Assembly: GCF_000281085.1 (NCBI RefSeq)
Contig: NZ_JH767523.1
Span: 146,693 to 210,692, forward strand
Source of the DNA: Catenovulum agarivorans YM01
GTDB lineage: Bacteria > Pseudomonadota > Gammaproteobacteria > Enterobacterales > Alteromonadaceae
Direction: 5' to 3'
Length of the DNA stretch: 64,000 bases
The notes beneath the pieces were generated by a model, which made no database searches, was not told where the DNA came from, and worked only from the letters and a program-made list of their open reading frames with translations. The translations under genes were made by a program, and so were the position numbers. Shown here piece by piece: positions 1-9,170 of this stretch. Numbering within the stretch: position 1 is the first letter of the stretch; each line of letters opens with the position of its first letter.

Positions 1-1
1 T

Positions 2-1969
2 ATTAGTTTGTTTGGTTTTATCGTTGTGCTCGGTATTGTGGTTGATGATGCGATTGTCACTGGTGAAAACGTCTATAAACATTTAGAAAAAGCTGAAAAT
101 GGTTTGCAAGCCGCCATTACCGGCACACAAGAAGTTTCAGTGCCAGTTACCTTTGGCGTGCTGACTACAGTTGCGGCTTTTGTTCCTTTATTGTTTATAG
201 AAGGCGGCAGAGGACAGATATTTGCACAAATTCCTATGGTGGTTATACCCGTACTGCTGTTTTCGCTAATTGAATCTAAATTTGTACTACCAGCGCATTT
301 AAAATATTTAAAAGTGCGCTCACAACGCAATAGCCAGAACAAATTTTCTCAGTTTCAACAAAGGTTTGCGGATGGCTTTGAGGCGAGTATTCTCAAATAT
401 TATCAGCCAATTTTGAAAAAGTGTTTATCAAACAAATCCACCACAATTGTTGGTTTTGTTGGCATATTGATGATCATTATCGTTGCCGCACAAACGGGTT
501 ATACCAAATTTACTTTTTTCCCAAGAATCCCTTCTGAAACTGTTACTGCAAGTTTAGCCATGCCAAGTGGTACGCCATTTGAAGTCACGGATAGACATAT
601 TGAGCGCATGACCAAACTGGCGCAGGAGATTCAGAAAAAGTACATAGATCCGGTAACAGGCGAAAGTGTTGTTATTCATATTTTGTCGCAAACCGGCAAT
701 GGTGGTAATGCTGCAAACGGTCGTGTGCGTTTTGAAATTATGCCACCGGAAAAACGCTCATTAGCTATTACCAGTCAAGATTTGTCGCGAGAGTGGCGCA
801 GTGCGATTGGCGAGATTGCCGGTGCAGAAGAGCTGACTTTCCGTTCGGAAATTGGCCGAAGCGGTGATCCTATTTCGGTACAGCTACGAGGTAACGACTT
901 TGTGCAACTAAATAAAGTTGCTGAAGCAATAAAAGAGCGATTGGCGACCTATCCGGCGGTTTTTGATATTCGTGACTCTATGGCTGACGGTAAAGAAGAG
1001 TTACAAATTGAGCTTAAACCAGAAGCGCACGTGTTAGGCATTAGCCGCTCTGACGTTATTCGCCAAGTGCGCCAAGCCTTTTTTGGTATCCAAGCGCAGC
1101 GTATCCAGCGTGGTCGTGATGATATTCGGGTTATGGTGCGTTTTCCAATTGAAGAGCGGGATTCTATTGCGCAATTATCATCTATGTTAATTACCACTAG
1201 TTCTGGCACTCAAGTGCCGCTAGCGCATGTAGCCTATTTAGTACCGGGTAAAAGTCCAACTGCGATTTATCGTATTGATGGCAACCGAGTATTAAATGTC
1301 CTAGGTGATGTGGATAAAGAACAAGCGAATATGACTGTACTGATTGCTGATTTGAGCCAATACATTAAAGGGCTAGTAGAGCAATATCCAGGTGTAACCT
1401 ATATGTTAGATGGTGAAGCTAAAGAACAAGCCGAATCATTTGCATCTTTAAACTGGGGTTTGATTGGTGTGTTGTTTACCATATATGCACTGCTGGCAAT
1501 TCCACTTGCTTCGTACACTAAACCTTTGGTGGTGATGTCAATTATTCCATTTGGCGCAATAGGTGCCATGTTAGGTCATTGGTTAATGGGCATGGACTTA
1601 ACCATAATGAGCATATGGGGATTATTGGCATTACTTGGGGTTGTAGTGAATGATTCTCTGGTGTTAGTCGACTACATAGGCAAAGTTAGAAAACGCGGTA
1701 TGGACGTATACGAAGCCGTGTTAACCGCTGGTTCTGCTCGTTTTAGACCGGTTATTTTAACTTCATTAACCACCTTTTTTGGTTTGTTGCCTTTGTTGTT
1801 TGAAAAATCGACTCAAGCACAATTCTTAATTCCTATGGCGGTTTCACTCGCTTTTGGGATTGTTTTTGCCACGTTAATTACCTTGTTGTTGGTTCCAGTC
1901 AACTATTTGGTTGCCTACCAAATTCAAGAAGGGATCAAACGTGCAAAACTAGCTTGGGCACAAGCTTAG
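2..1969 (+). CDS. RND efflux transporter permease subunit, 5' end cut by window
   Basis: Carboxy-terminal part of an inner-membrane RND permease, the proton-driven pump of a tripartite efflux system. The frame is open from the first base, so the start lies outside; about 655 residues remain of the roughly 1,030-1,050 usual in the family. The visible part begins in the fourth membrane helix with the proton-relay signature GIVVDDAIV, passes through the second periplasmic porter region (about residues 170-480) and ends with helices 7-12, including VVVNDSLVLVDYI. The membrane-fusion and outer-membrane partners would lie upstream. It is convergent with ychJ. Substrate cannot be told; family assignment is firm. 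Confidence 0.93.
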   Translation: MSLFGFIVVLGIVVDDAIVTGENVYKHLEKAENGLQAAITGTQEVSVPVTFGVLTTVAAFVPLLFIEGGRGQIFAQIPMVVIPVLLFSLIESKFVLPAHLKYLKVRSQRNSQNKFSQFQQRFADGFEASILKYYQPILKKCLSNKSTTIVGFVGILMIIIVAAQTGYTKFTFFPRIPSETVTASLAMPSGTPFEVTDRHIERMTKLAQEIQKKYIDPVTGESVVIHILSQTGNGGNAANGRVRFEIMPPEKRSLAITSQDLSREWRSAIGEIAGAEELTFRSEIGRSGDPISVQLRGNDFVQLNKVAEAIKERLATYPAVFDIRDSMADGKEELQIELKPEAHVLGISRSDVIRQVRQAFFGIQAQRIQRGRDDIRVMVRFPIEERDSIAQLSSMLITTSSGTQVPLAHVAYLVPGKSPTAIYRIDGNRVLNVLGDVDKEQANMTVLIADLSQYIKGLVEQYPGVTYMLDGEAKEQAESFASLNWGLIGVLFTIYALLAIPLASYTKPLVVMSIIPFGAIGAMLGHWLMGMDLTIMSIWGLLALLGVVVNDSLVLVDYIGKVRKRGMDVYEAVLTAGSARFRPVILTSLTTFFGLLPLLFEKSTQAQFLIPMAVSLAFGIVFATLITLLLVPVNYLVAYQIQEGIKRAKLAWAQA

Positions 1970-1982
1970 GTTAGTTTGTTCA

Positions 1983-2014
1983 TTGTGGTGTAGGGCAATT
2001 AGCCTACACCACAA
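1983..2014. terminator. Perfect 12-bp hairpin between convergent genes
   Basis: TTGTGGTGTAGG at 1983-1994 is exactly complementary to 2003-2014 with an 8-base loop. It lies just after the RND stop and overlaps the last codons and stop of ychJ on the other strand, a typical place for a bidirectional terminator. Neither side has a clear T-run, so intrinsic termination is inferred only from position and stem strength. Confidence 0.5.
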
Positions 2015-2481
2015 CATTTCTTAAATTTCTTACCTGATTGACATGGGCAAGGGTCATTGCGGCCTAACTTCAAACTAATAAAGTCACTTTTGCCTTGTTG
2101 GTAATACCATTGATTATCTTCAAAAATAAAATCAGATAATTCGTTCAATTGCTGAAATTGGTTTTGCACTTTATAGACAGCGGTAAATTCAACTTGTTGC
2201 TGTTTATCATTTAACACTGTGTGCTGATGCACTTGTAAGTGCAGGAACTGAGTTTGTTCAGCAAAAGCTTGAATATCTTGTTTGAGTTGGTTGTCACGTG
2301 TTGCCGGGGCTTGTGTCTGATACAAATAATCAACTGCTTTGGTTGCATATGCACTGTAGCGAGAGCGCATTAATTGTTCGGCATTTTCTACGGTTTTTTC
2401 AGCTTTGATATAAGGTTGGCAGCAGGCTGAAAAAAGCTGCTTGCTGCCGCAAGGACAGAGTTGTTGGTTTAAATCACTCAT
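1999..2481 (-). CDS. ychJ: YchJ family protein with two SEC-C zinc-binding motifs
   Basis: A 160-residue protein of the YchJ (UPF0225) family. It carries an SEC-C motif at each end: [13 protein letters not shown] near residue 10 and [15 protein letters not shown] near the C-terminus, the Cys-rich zinc-binding element also found at the SecA tail. Between them is a small NTF2-like domain (about residues 30-130). The biochemical role of the family is not established. It lies 11 bases downstream of pfkA on the same strand and is probably co-transcribed with it. Length and motif placement match E. coli YchJ. Confidence 0.9.
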   Translation of the reverse strand: MSDLNQQLCPCGSKQLFSACCQPYIKAEKTVENAEQLMRSRYSAYATKAVDYLYQTQAPATRDNQLKQDIQAFAEQTQFLHLQVHQHTVLNDKQQQVEFTAVYKVQNQFQQLNELSDFIFEDNQWYYQQGKSDFISLKLGRNDPCPCQSGKKFKKCCGVG

Positions 2482-2492
2482 ATGAGTTTAAG

Positions 2493-3512
2493 TTATAAAG
2501 TTTTGGTTTGATTCAGGCATTGTACAACGTCGAAAATATTTTGCTGTATTTTTACTAAATAGGGATCAAGCGCTTTTTGCTCTGAATACACATAATTAAG
2601 TTTATGCGCACATTGACGATTGTTAATTTCACCGACCATAACACCAGACTGGCCTTCGTTAATGATTTCGACAGCGTAAGTACCGAGTTTGGTTGCAAGA
2701 ATTCTATCGTAAGCAACAGGCGCACCACCGCGCTGAATGTGGCCAAGTATACAAGGGCGACATTCAATGCCGATTTGTTTGGTTAAAGTTTCGGCTAAAT
2801 CTGTAACACCACCTGGCCATAAATGTTCGGCGATGACCATGATAATGCTGGATTTACCTTTTACTTTGCGCAGGCACTCAACGTGTTGCACTATGCTTTC
2901 TAGTTCTAAATGAGGGTCTTCAATACTTTCAGGAAAAAGAGCTTGTTCTGCACCACTGGCAACTGCGCTGGCCAATGCAATAAATCCAGCGTAGCGACCC
3001 ATAACTTCAACTAAAAATATGCGCTCAAATGCATCGGCAGTGTCGCGTAATTTATCAATTGAGTCTAAAGCTGTATCTATCGCAGTTTGATAGCCTATGG
3101 TGTTATCTGTGCCGCTAAGGTCGTTGTCTATTGTGCCAGGTACACCTATTACTTGGCCATCCCAGTGTTTAGACAGCCTATCTAAACCACGTAACGAACC
3201 ATCACCACCAATGACAATAAATGCATCAATTTCATTGCGGGAGAGGTTGTTTACCGCTGTGGTTAACCCTTTGTCTGTGGTAAAGGGCTCGCAGCGGGCA
3301 CTTTTTAATATGGTGCCACCGAGTTTTATAATATGCTGAACGCTTTCAACTGTTAGCTCTTTATACTCATTTTCAATTAAGCCATTGTAGCCGTGTTTAA
3401 AGCCAATGACCTGATGGCCGTAACGATTGGCGGCCAAAACAATAGCGCGTACACATGCATTCATGCCTGGTGCGTCACCACCACTGGTTATCACTGCGAT
3501 TTTTTTTCTCAT
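2493..3512 (-). CDS. pfkA: ATP-dependent 6-phosphofructokinase
   Basis: Phosphorylates fructose 6-phosphate to fructose 1,6-bisphosphate, the committed step of glycolysis. Visible signatures in order: ITSGGDAPGMNA (phosphate loop), GGDGSLRG, PGTIDND with the catalytic Asp, and EVMGRYAG. Gly after GGD and Gly in PGTIDND are the residues of ATP-using rather than pyrophosphate-using enzymes. ATG at 3512 is preferred over a GTG two codons earlier, giving 339 residues, slightly longer than the 320 of E. coli PfkA; the extra length is a C-terminal tail. The cell should therefore have a complete Embden-Meyerhof pathway, whereas the pectin genes in this window feed the lower Entner-Doudoroff route. 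Confidence 0.95.
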   Translation of the reverse strand: MRKKIAVITSGGDAPGMNACVRAIVLAANRYGHQVIGFKHGYNGLIENEYKELTVESVQHIIKLGGTILKSARCEPFTTDKGLTTAVNNLSRNEIDAFIVIGGDGSLRGLDRLSKHWDGQVIGVPGTIDNDLSGTDNTIGYQTAIDTALDSIDKLRDTADAFERIFLVEVMGRYAGFIALASAVASGAEQALFPESIEDPHLELESIVQHVECLRKVKGKSSIIMVIAEHLWPGGVTDLAETLTKQIGIECRPCILGHIQRGGAPVAYDRILATKLGTYAVEIINEGQSGVMVGEINNRQCAHKLNYVYSEQKALDPYLVKIQQNIFDVVQCLNQTKTL

Positions 3513-3608
3513 ACTCACTGTCCAATATTAAGCCAATGATACGCAAACTACTCGTCTCATTAACAATGTAGTTGAGAATTGAAAAAATGGTATGGATCTA
3601 AATCAAAT

Positions 3609-4121
3609 TTACTCGGCTATTTCTTGCAAAATTTGCACGCACCAATCTTCGATGCGTTGTTGACTCAAATCAAACTGACGTTCGTCATCTAAGCTCAAAC
3701 CAACAAACTGGCTTTTATCTTGGGTTAGAGCTTTTGACGCAGTAAACTCGTAACCCTCATTTGGCCAAAAGCCGATAATACGGCAATTATTGTGTTTGAT
3801 GGCTTGGTAAAGCATACCTAAAGCGTCCTGAAACCAGTCACCATAATCTTCTTGATCGCCTTGGCCATATAGCGCAATGGTTTTACCAGATAAATCTAAC
3901 TCGGCAACCTCTGACCAAATTGATTCCCAATCTTCTTGCAATTCACCAAAATCCCAAGTTGAGATGCCAAAGATTATATAATCGTATTGCAAACAGTCGC
4001 TTAACGGAAAATCTTTAATATTAAAAATATCAACAATGTCGTCGCCGATAAATTGTTGTATTTTTTCTGCTGTCATTTCGGTATAACAGGTGGTAGAGCC
4101 GTAAAATAAACCAATTTTCAT
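3609..4121 (-). CDS. fldB: Flavodoxin FldB
   Basis: Small FMN-binding electron carrier, 170 residues. The phosphate-binding loop FYGSTTCYTEMTAEKI sits at the N-terminus, followed by the aromatic flavin loop around GISTWDFGELQEDWE and the 90s-loop ALYGQGDQEDYGDWF. The CYTEM variant of the loop and overall sequence match E. coli FldB better than FldA. The fldB-xerD neighbourhood is also conserved in enterobacteria, here with ogt inserted between and fldB divergent. Start ATG at 4121, preceded by an AT-rich 69-base region shared with ogt. Confidence 0.9.
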   Translation of the reverse strand: MKIGLFYGSTTCYTEMTAEKIQQFIGDDIVDIFNIKDFPLSDCLQYDYIIFGISTWDFGELQEDWESIWSEVAELDLSGKTIALYGQGDQEDYGDWFQDALGMLYQAIKHNNCRIIGFWPNEGYEFTASKALTQDKSQFVGLSLDDERQFDLSQQRIEDWCVQILQEIAE

Positions 4122-4190
4122 ATTATTTCATAACCCGATAATAAAATTCGCGCTATAGTATCAAACTCGAAGGGAGAATAGGGCAATAAT

Positions 4191-4673
4191 ATGCGACCAT
4201 CTGCGCAGGCGATAATCACTTCACCAATTGGCAAAATTGCTGTGATGAATAATGAGCAAGCATTAACCCATATTGATGTGCATGCAGACAGTGTACCTTA
4301 TGTGGTGATAGGAGCGAATAATCTGACAGCTGAGATAGTTGGCCAGCTAACTGCATATTTTGCTAAAAAGACCAATCAGTTTGATTTACCTATGCAAATT
4401 TCAGGTACTGTGTTTCAAGAAAAAGTTTGGCAAGCGTTAAAAAACATTCCGTTTGGAGCCTGTTTAACTTATGGTGAGTTAGCCAAAGAGGTGAATACCA
4501 GCGCTCGGGCTATTGGTGGGGCATGTCGTAATAATCCTATTCCTATTGTAATTCCTTGCCACAGAATTGTTGCCGCTAACGGCATAGGTGGTTATTCTGG
4601 TCAGTGGCGTTTAGGCCATAAAGTTGATGTAAAGCGTTGGTTGTTAAAGCATGAGCAAAGCGAAAAAGCCTGA
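4191..4673 (+). CDS. ogt: Methylated-DNA--protein-cysteine methyltransferase
   Basis: Repairs O6-alkylguanine by irreversible transfer of the alkyl group to its own cysteine. The active-site motif IPCHRIVAANG is intact near residue 125, preceded by the helix-turn-helix DNA-binding segment (FGACLTYGELAKE) and the Asn/Arg-rich RAIGGACRNNP. At 160 residues it is the short Ogt type without an Ada regulatory domain. Its last 23 bases overlap the start of xerD, so the two are translated from one message and probably coupled. Confidence 0.93.
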   Translation: MRPSAQAIITSPIGKIAVMNNEQALTHIDVHADSVPYVVIGANNLTAEIVGQLTAYFAKKTNQFDLPMQISGTVFQEKVWQALKNIPFGACLTYGELAKEVNTSARAIGGACRNNPIPIVIPCHRIVAANGIGGYSGQWRLGHKVDVKRWLLKHEQSEKA

Positions 4674-5565
4674 GCAAGCTGAATTAGATTTAATTGAGCG
4701 ATTTATTCATTTTTTATTATTTGAAAAAGGCTTAAGTGAAAATACTCGCCAAGCTTACCAGTCTGATTTAATTCAATTTGCCAGTTACTGCGCTAATGCG
4801 CCATGTGATTTTTATGCTGTCACGCAAGAACTGGTGCAAGCTTATCTTGTGTATTTAACTGAAAATGGCGTCAAACAGCGTAGCGCTGCACGCAAATTTA
4901 GTAGTATCAAAAAATTTTATAAATACCTGATTGGTGAAAAATTAATTGAGCGCGATCCGTGCCAGTTTGTTAAGCCCCCCAAATTATCTATCTATTTACC
5001 TAAAACCATTACTGAACAAGACGTCAATGCACTATTAGATGCGCCGAGCGAAGAAGATACCATTGAGTTACGCGACAAAGCCATGCTCGAATTATTGTAT
5101 GCAACAGGCCTGCGGGTAACCGAGCTAGTGGGTTTAACCTTTCAACAAGTAAATGTTGAGCTTGGAGTGGTGCGGGTAATAGGTAAAGGCAATAAAGAAC
5201 GTTTAGTGCCGATGGGCGAGTTGGCGCAAGATTTAATTACCAAGTATTTAGCTTACTCGCGTCCCGAACTGAATAAACAACAAAGTGAAGTATTGTTTTT
5301 AAGTAACCGCAGTGTGCAAATGACTCGGCAAACCTTTTGGCATCGTATTAAACATTATTGTTTACGTGTGGGTATTAGCACAGAAATTTCGCCGCATACT
5401 TTACGCCATGCTTTTGCTACCCATTTAGTTAATCATGGGGCTGACTTGCGCGTTGTGCAGTCGCTATTAGGCCATAGTGATTTATCCACCACTCAAATTT
5501 ATACCCATGTGGCTAAATTACGATTGCAGCAGTTACATCAAGCCCACCATCCAAGATCTGGTTGA
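4651..5565 (+). CDS. xerD: Site-specific tyrosine recombinase XerD
   Basis: Resolves chromosome dimers at dif together with XerC. N-terminal SAM-like core-binding domain (about residues 10-95) then the catalytic domain: Arg in ATGLRVTEL, the HTLRH box, the second His in LLGHSDLSTT and the nucleophile Tyr in IYTHV are all present. At 304 residues it has the normal length. The ATG at 4651 lies inside the end of ogt; no strong ribosome site is visible there, consistent with translational coupling. Confidence 0.95.
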   Translation: MSKAKKPEQAELDLIERFIHFLLFEKGLSENTRQAYQSDLIQFASYCANAPCDFYAVTQELVQAYLVYLTENGVKQRSAARKFSSIKKFYKYLIGEKLIERDPCQFVKPPKLSIYLPKTITEQDVNALLDAPSEEDTIELRDKAMLELLYATGLRVTELVGLTFQQVNVELGVVRVIGKGNKERLVPMGELAQDLITKYLAYSRPELNKQQSEVLFLSNRSVQMTRQTFWHRIKHYCLRVGISTEISPHTLRHAFATHLVNHGADLRVVQSLLGHSDLSTTQIYTHVAKLRLQQLHQAHHPRSG

Positions 5566-5691
5566 CCCCAATTGAAAAAAATCTATTACAACAATTGATT
5601 TTTCCGGTTTGAGACCAATGTCTATTTATACCATTATTATCTCAACCTAAACGCGGGATAAGATTTAATTAAGTAAATTGGAGAACTTATT

Positions 5692-6159
5692 ATGAGCATT
5701 GATATTGGTATTAACGAACAAGATAGAGTTGCAGTTGCTGAAGGACTAAAAAGATTATTAGCCGACTCTTATACCTTATACCTACAAACACACAATTTTC
5801 ATTGGAATGTAACAGGCGCACAATTTCGTGAACTACATTTAATGTTTGAAGAGCATTACACTGAACTAGCTGTCGCGGTAGATGATATCGCTGAACGTAT
5901 TCGTACTTTAGGTGTATATGCGCCAGGCACATATAAAGCATTTGCACAGTTAAGTTCGATTGAAGAAGTAGACGATATTCCAGCTGGCAGCGCTATGGTT
6001 GAGATATTAACCAAAAGCCATGAGCAAGTTGTGAAAACAGCACGTCAGGTATTAAAAACTGCGCAAGACGCTAATGATGAGTCAAGTGCGGCATTGGTGT
6101 CTGATAGAATGCGAATTCACGAAAAAACCGCGTGGATGTTACGAGCAATGAACGCTTAA
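5692..6159 (+). CDS. dps: Dps-family DNA-binding ferritin-like protein
   Basis: Mini-ferritin that stores iron and protects DNA under starvation and oxidative stress. The 155-residue sequence has the inter-subunit ferroxidase ligands: His in HNFHWNVTG (about residue 34), then the [20 protein letters not shown] helix. A good ribosome site (GGAGAA) precedes ATG 5692. It has its own 125-base upstream region after xerD, so it is probably a separate unit. The lysine-rich N-terminal DNA-binding tail of E. coli Dps is absent (the start is [11 protein letters not shown]), so direct DNA binding is uncertain. Confidence 0.93.
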   Translation: MSIDIGINEQDRVAVAEGLKRLLADSYTLYLQTHNFHWNVTGAQFRELHLMFEEHYTELAVAVDDIAERIRTLGVYAPGTYKAFAQLSSIEEVDDIPAGSAMVEILTKSHEQVVKTARQVLKTAQDANDESSAALVSDRMRIHEKTAWMLRAMNA

Positions 6160-6181
6160 TCGCTTGTTTATTTAATAGTAG

Positions 6182-6210
6182 GGCAAGTGACCTAGGTTTG
6201 GTTACTTGCC
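6182..6210. terminator. Hairpin between convergent dps and DUF2062 genes
   Basis: An 11-bp stem (6182-6192 with 6200-6210, one G-T pair) with a 7-base loop lies between two convergent stop codons. There is no clean T-run on either side, so it is a probable but unproven bidirectional terminator. Confidence 0.5.
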
Positions 6211-6231
6211 TAATTTGCATCAGGAGTGAGT

Positions 6232-6762
6232 TTAGCTATTTTGTTTGTGTTTACGCATTTCCAAGCGTTTTTGCCAGTTAGACTTAACATTAGAGCGCCA
6301 CAATACGTTCATAGTTAAATAGCCGATAACTGAAAATGTGACTGCACAAATAGCACTTCCGGTCATTAATGCAGGTCCTATAGTCGACATACTTTCAACT
6401 AAAAAATTCCAACTTAATTCAAAATTAAAGTCTTGGCTTTCTTGGCCCAAAACAAATGTACCAAGTAGGTAGCAACCGAAAAATATCGGTGGTATGGTGA
6501 AAGGGTTGGTTATCCAAACTAAACCTACTGCCAGCGGTAAATTTACTCTAAATAAAATTGCTCCAGCTGCGGATAACCACATTTGAAATGGAACTGGAAT
6601 AAAAGCATTAAATAAGCCAACAGCAAATGCACCTGCAACAGACTTTCGATTCAGGTGCCAAAGGTTTGCATCGTGCAACAGAGTACCAAAAATCTTCAGT
6701 GATTTTTGATTCTTAATTGTATGGTGATCTGGCAGATACCTTTGGATAAATTTCTTTGGCAT
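6232..6762 (-). CDS. DUF2062 membrane protein
   Basis: A 176-residue integral membrane protein of the DUF2062 family, function unknown. After a basic N-terminus it shows the family core: the amphipathic GAFAVGLFNAFIPVPFQM segment, a Pro-rich loop WITNPFTIPPIFFGCYLLG, and a C-terminal helix near VTFSVIGYLTMNV, giving three or four membrane spans. It is transcribed away from comEC across a 35-base divergent gap, so the two promoters must overlap. Family membership is clear; no role is proposed. Confidence 0.85.
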   Translation of the reverse strand: MPKKFIQRYLPDHHTIKNQKSLKIFGTLLHDANLWHLNRKSVAGAFAVGLFNAFIPVPFQMWLSAAGAILFRVNLPLAVGLVWITNPFTIPPIFFGCYLLGTFVLGQESQDFNFELSWNFLVESMSTIGPALMTGSAICAVTFSVIGYLTMNVLWRSNVKSNWQKRLEMRKHKQNS

Positions 6763-6797
6763 AAATTGTTATAGTCCACTTATATTAGGGTTAACAC

Positions 6798-9125
6798 ATG
6801 GAAGCGTGCCTGCTAAGTTTTATTGTTGGGAATATTCTAGCCAACAACTTGCCGATTCTATTCAACGTAAATGAATTATTAGTGACAATGCTACTAATTG
6901 GTTGTGCAATTATACTGCGTTACTACAAAATTGCATCTGTGCTAATTGGCTTGTGTTCAGTATCAGCATTTATGCAGTGGCAAAGTTTATCGCCAATTGT
7001 TGCGAATAATCAAGCCCAAAGCCTAGTGATTCAGGCACAAATTGACCAATTATCTGTACAAAGCTTAGCTGGCGGCAAAAGCCAACAAAAAGTTAATGTG
7101 ACTGTAAATTGTATCTATCAGACTGAAATTTGTTCTCAAGCATTTTGGCTGCCAACAAGCAAATTACGTTTGAGTTACTATCGCGCTGAACCGTTACTGC
7201 AATTAGATCAGTTGGTTAAACTTAAAGTTAAAATTAAACCTGCGACAAGTTTTAATAATCAGGCTGGTTTTGATTTTAAAAAATGGCTGTTTGGACAAAA
7301 TATTTTTGCTACAGGTTATATACAGCAGGTTGAAGTTTTATCTGACCAGCCATCACTCAAACACATATGGCACAGCCAGTTGCAAAAGCTGTTTGTAGAT
7401 TTTCAATTTGGCGATTTGATGTTGGCTTTGACAACTGGCGACAGGTCTTGGATTGAACAAAACTGGGACGTTTTGAAAAATACCGGCACGGCACATTTGT
7501 TGGCAATTTCTGGGCTGCACATAGGACTGGTTTTTCTCTGGTGCTATTGGTTAGTGTTGTTGATTTTATTGCCCATGCGTACCTCACATTATTTTGCTTA
7601 TCAAACATTAGCCAAAGTGACCGCCTTGATGATGATTTGGTTGTTCGTATATTTTTGTCAGCAATCTATTCCAATAATTCGCGCTGCAATATTTATCAGT
7701 GTTTGGGTGAGCCTCAGTTTGTTCAGGCTAAATTGGTCTAGCCATCAACGTTTTGTTGTTGCTTTGTTTGTTGTATTACTGCTGCTACCCTTAAGCCCGC
7801 TGAGCATTTCGTTTTGGTTAAGTTTTATCGCCGTGGCTTGCGTATTGTTAGTTTGGCGCTGTATGCAACTATTTTCGCTAGACCAACACAATCTTTGTTT
7901 ACGCATTATTTATCTGCAAACTGGGATTAGTCTTTTACTGTTACCCACCCAAGTGGTGTTTTTTCAATTAATTCCCACTGGTAGTTTATTGGCTAACTTA
8001 ATCGCGATTCCTTGGGTCTCTTTTATTATTTTGCCGCTATTAATGTTGGCATTGATGTGCCTTTTGGTAATTCCGGCTTTATCTTTGCCGTTGGTGTGGC
8101 TTGCCGACAAAAATTTAACTTGGTTGTTTGAAACTTTAGCTTGGTTTGAAGGCCATTTTGTTGCGTTAAACGCAAGCCAACTATCGCTGATTTTTGTTGT
8201 ATTAATCCCAGCCGGATTTTTGTTTGTGTATTTATTAAGATATATGGCATTTGTTAGACGAAAGCTCATGTTGGCTGGGCTGGCGCTTATTCCGCTAGCA
8301 ATTGCTGTAAGTTTTCAACTACAGCAGCATAACAAAGGCTGGCGTTTACATATGTTGGATGTTGGTCAAGGTTTGGCCATATTGTTAGAGGACGGAACAT
8401 CCGCTGTGTTATACGACACTGGTGATAGGTTTAATTCGGGCTTCAATTTGTTCGAAGCTGTTGTGCAGCCGGTTATAATCGCTCGTGGTTTATCGCTTGA
8501 GCAGGTCATAGTAAGCCATGCCGACAAAGACCATGCAGGTGGTTTAGAAGCAATTGGCAGAATATGGCCAAATGCACACATATATCAGGGCAAAGTCGGC
8601 TGTGAGCAAGTCAACCAACAAACTTGGTTAAATTTAACTTGGTTTAGTTGGCAAAATGTTTTGGCCGATAATAAAAACAATGCGTCTTGTGTCGTTTGTA
8701 TCTCAGATCTGCAACATAAAGTGTGTTTAACCGGTGATATTGAACAGCAAACTGAATCTTGGTTATTAACACAAAGTCAGTTCAGCCAATTGTTACCCTT
8801 GGATGTGCTGTTAATTGCCCATCATGGTAGTCGAACTTCAAGCACGGAAAACTTCATTCAAGCGAGCAAAGCCGAATATGCCTTGATTAGTCGCGGTGCC
8901 TTTAACCGTTTTAACCATCCACACCCACAAGTTATTGAGGTTTTACAGCGAAATTCTAAAGTTGTTATTGATTCGGCTGTGGATGGCCAAAGCATATTTT
9001 ATTTTAATCCAGAAGCTGAAATTGAGGTTAAAAGCGAGTTAGCTGGGATTTGCTTACCTTGGTATAAACAATCAATTAAGCAGGCCTCTGGCAAATTAAG
9101 CGCATTTAGGGATGATCTTTTGTAA
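6798..9125 (+). CDS. comEC: DNA internalisation protein ComEC/Rec2
   Basis: Inner-membrane channel for uptake of single-stranded transforming DNA. The 775 residues comprise N-terminal membrane helices and an OB-like periplasmic region (about 60-190), the Competence domain with many hydrophobic helices (about 205-500, starting near TAHLLAISGLHIGLVFLW), and a C-terminal metallo-beta-lactamase-like domain with LDVGQG and HADKDHAGG. All three modules are complete. It precedes msbA-lpxK as in many gammaproteobacteria (E. coli ycaI-msbA-lpxK). Whether the host is naturally competent cannot be told from this gene alone. Confidence 0.93.
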   Translation: MEACLLSFIVGNILANNLPILFNVNELLVTMLLIGCAIILRYYKIASVLIGLCSVSAFMQWQSLSPIVANNQAQSLVIQAQIDQLSVQSLAGGKSQQKVNVTVNCIYQTEICSQAFWLPTSKLRLSYYRAEPLLQLDQLVKLKVKIKPATSFNNQAGFDFKKWLFGQNIFATGYIQQVEVLSDQPSLKHIWHSQLQKLFVDFQFGDLMLALTTGDRSWIEQNWDVLKNTGTAHLLAISGLHIGLVFLWCYWLVLLILLPMRTSHYFAYQTLAKVTALMMIWLFVYFCQQSIPIIRAAIFISVWVSLSLFRLNWSSHQRFVVALFVVLLLLPLSPLSISFWLSFIAVACVLLVWRCMQLFSLDQHNLCLRIIYLQTGISLLLLPTQVVFFQLIPTGSLLANLIAIPWVSFIILPLLMLALMCLLVIPALSLPLVWLADKNLTWLFETLAWFEGHFVALNASQLSLIFVVLIPAGFLFVYLLRYMAFVRRKLMLAGLALIPLAIAVSFQLQQHNKGWRLHMLDVGQGLAILLEDGTSAVLYDTGDRFNSGFNLFEAVVQPVIIARGLSLEQVIVSHADKDHAGGLEAIGRIWPNAHIYQGKVGCEQVNQQTWLNLTWFSWQNVLADNKNNASCVVCISDLQHKVCLTGDIEQQTESWLLTQSQFSQLLPLDVLLIAHHGSRTSSTENFIQASKAEYALISRGAFNRFNHPHPQVIEVLQRNSKVVIDSAVDGQSIFYFNPEAEIEVKSELAGICLPWYKQSIKQASGKLSAFRDDLL

Positions 9126-9170
9126 TGCTGCGATTAGAATAGCCGCACTTGACTATCTAAATGATTGAAT

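Noticed and set aside
2..1969. RND gene as a truncated pseudogene
   Set aside because: The frame is open to the window edge and intact throughout; it is cut only by the window.
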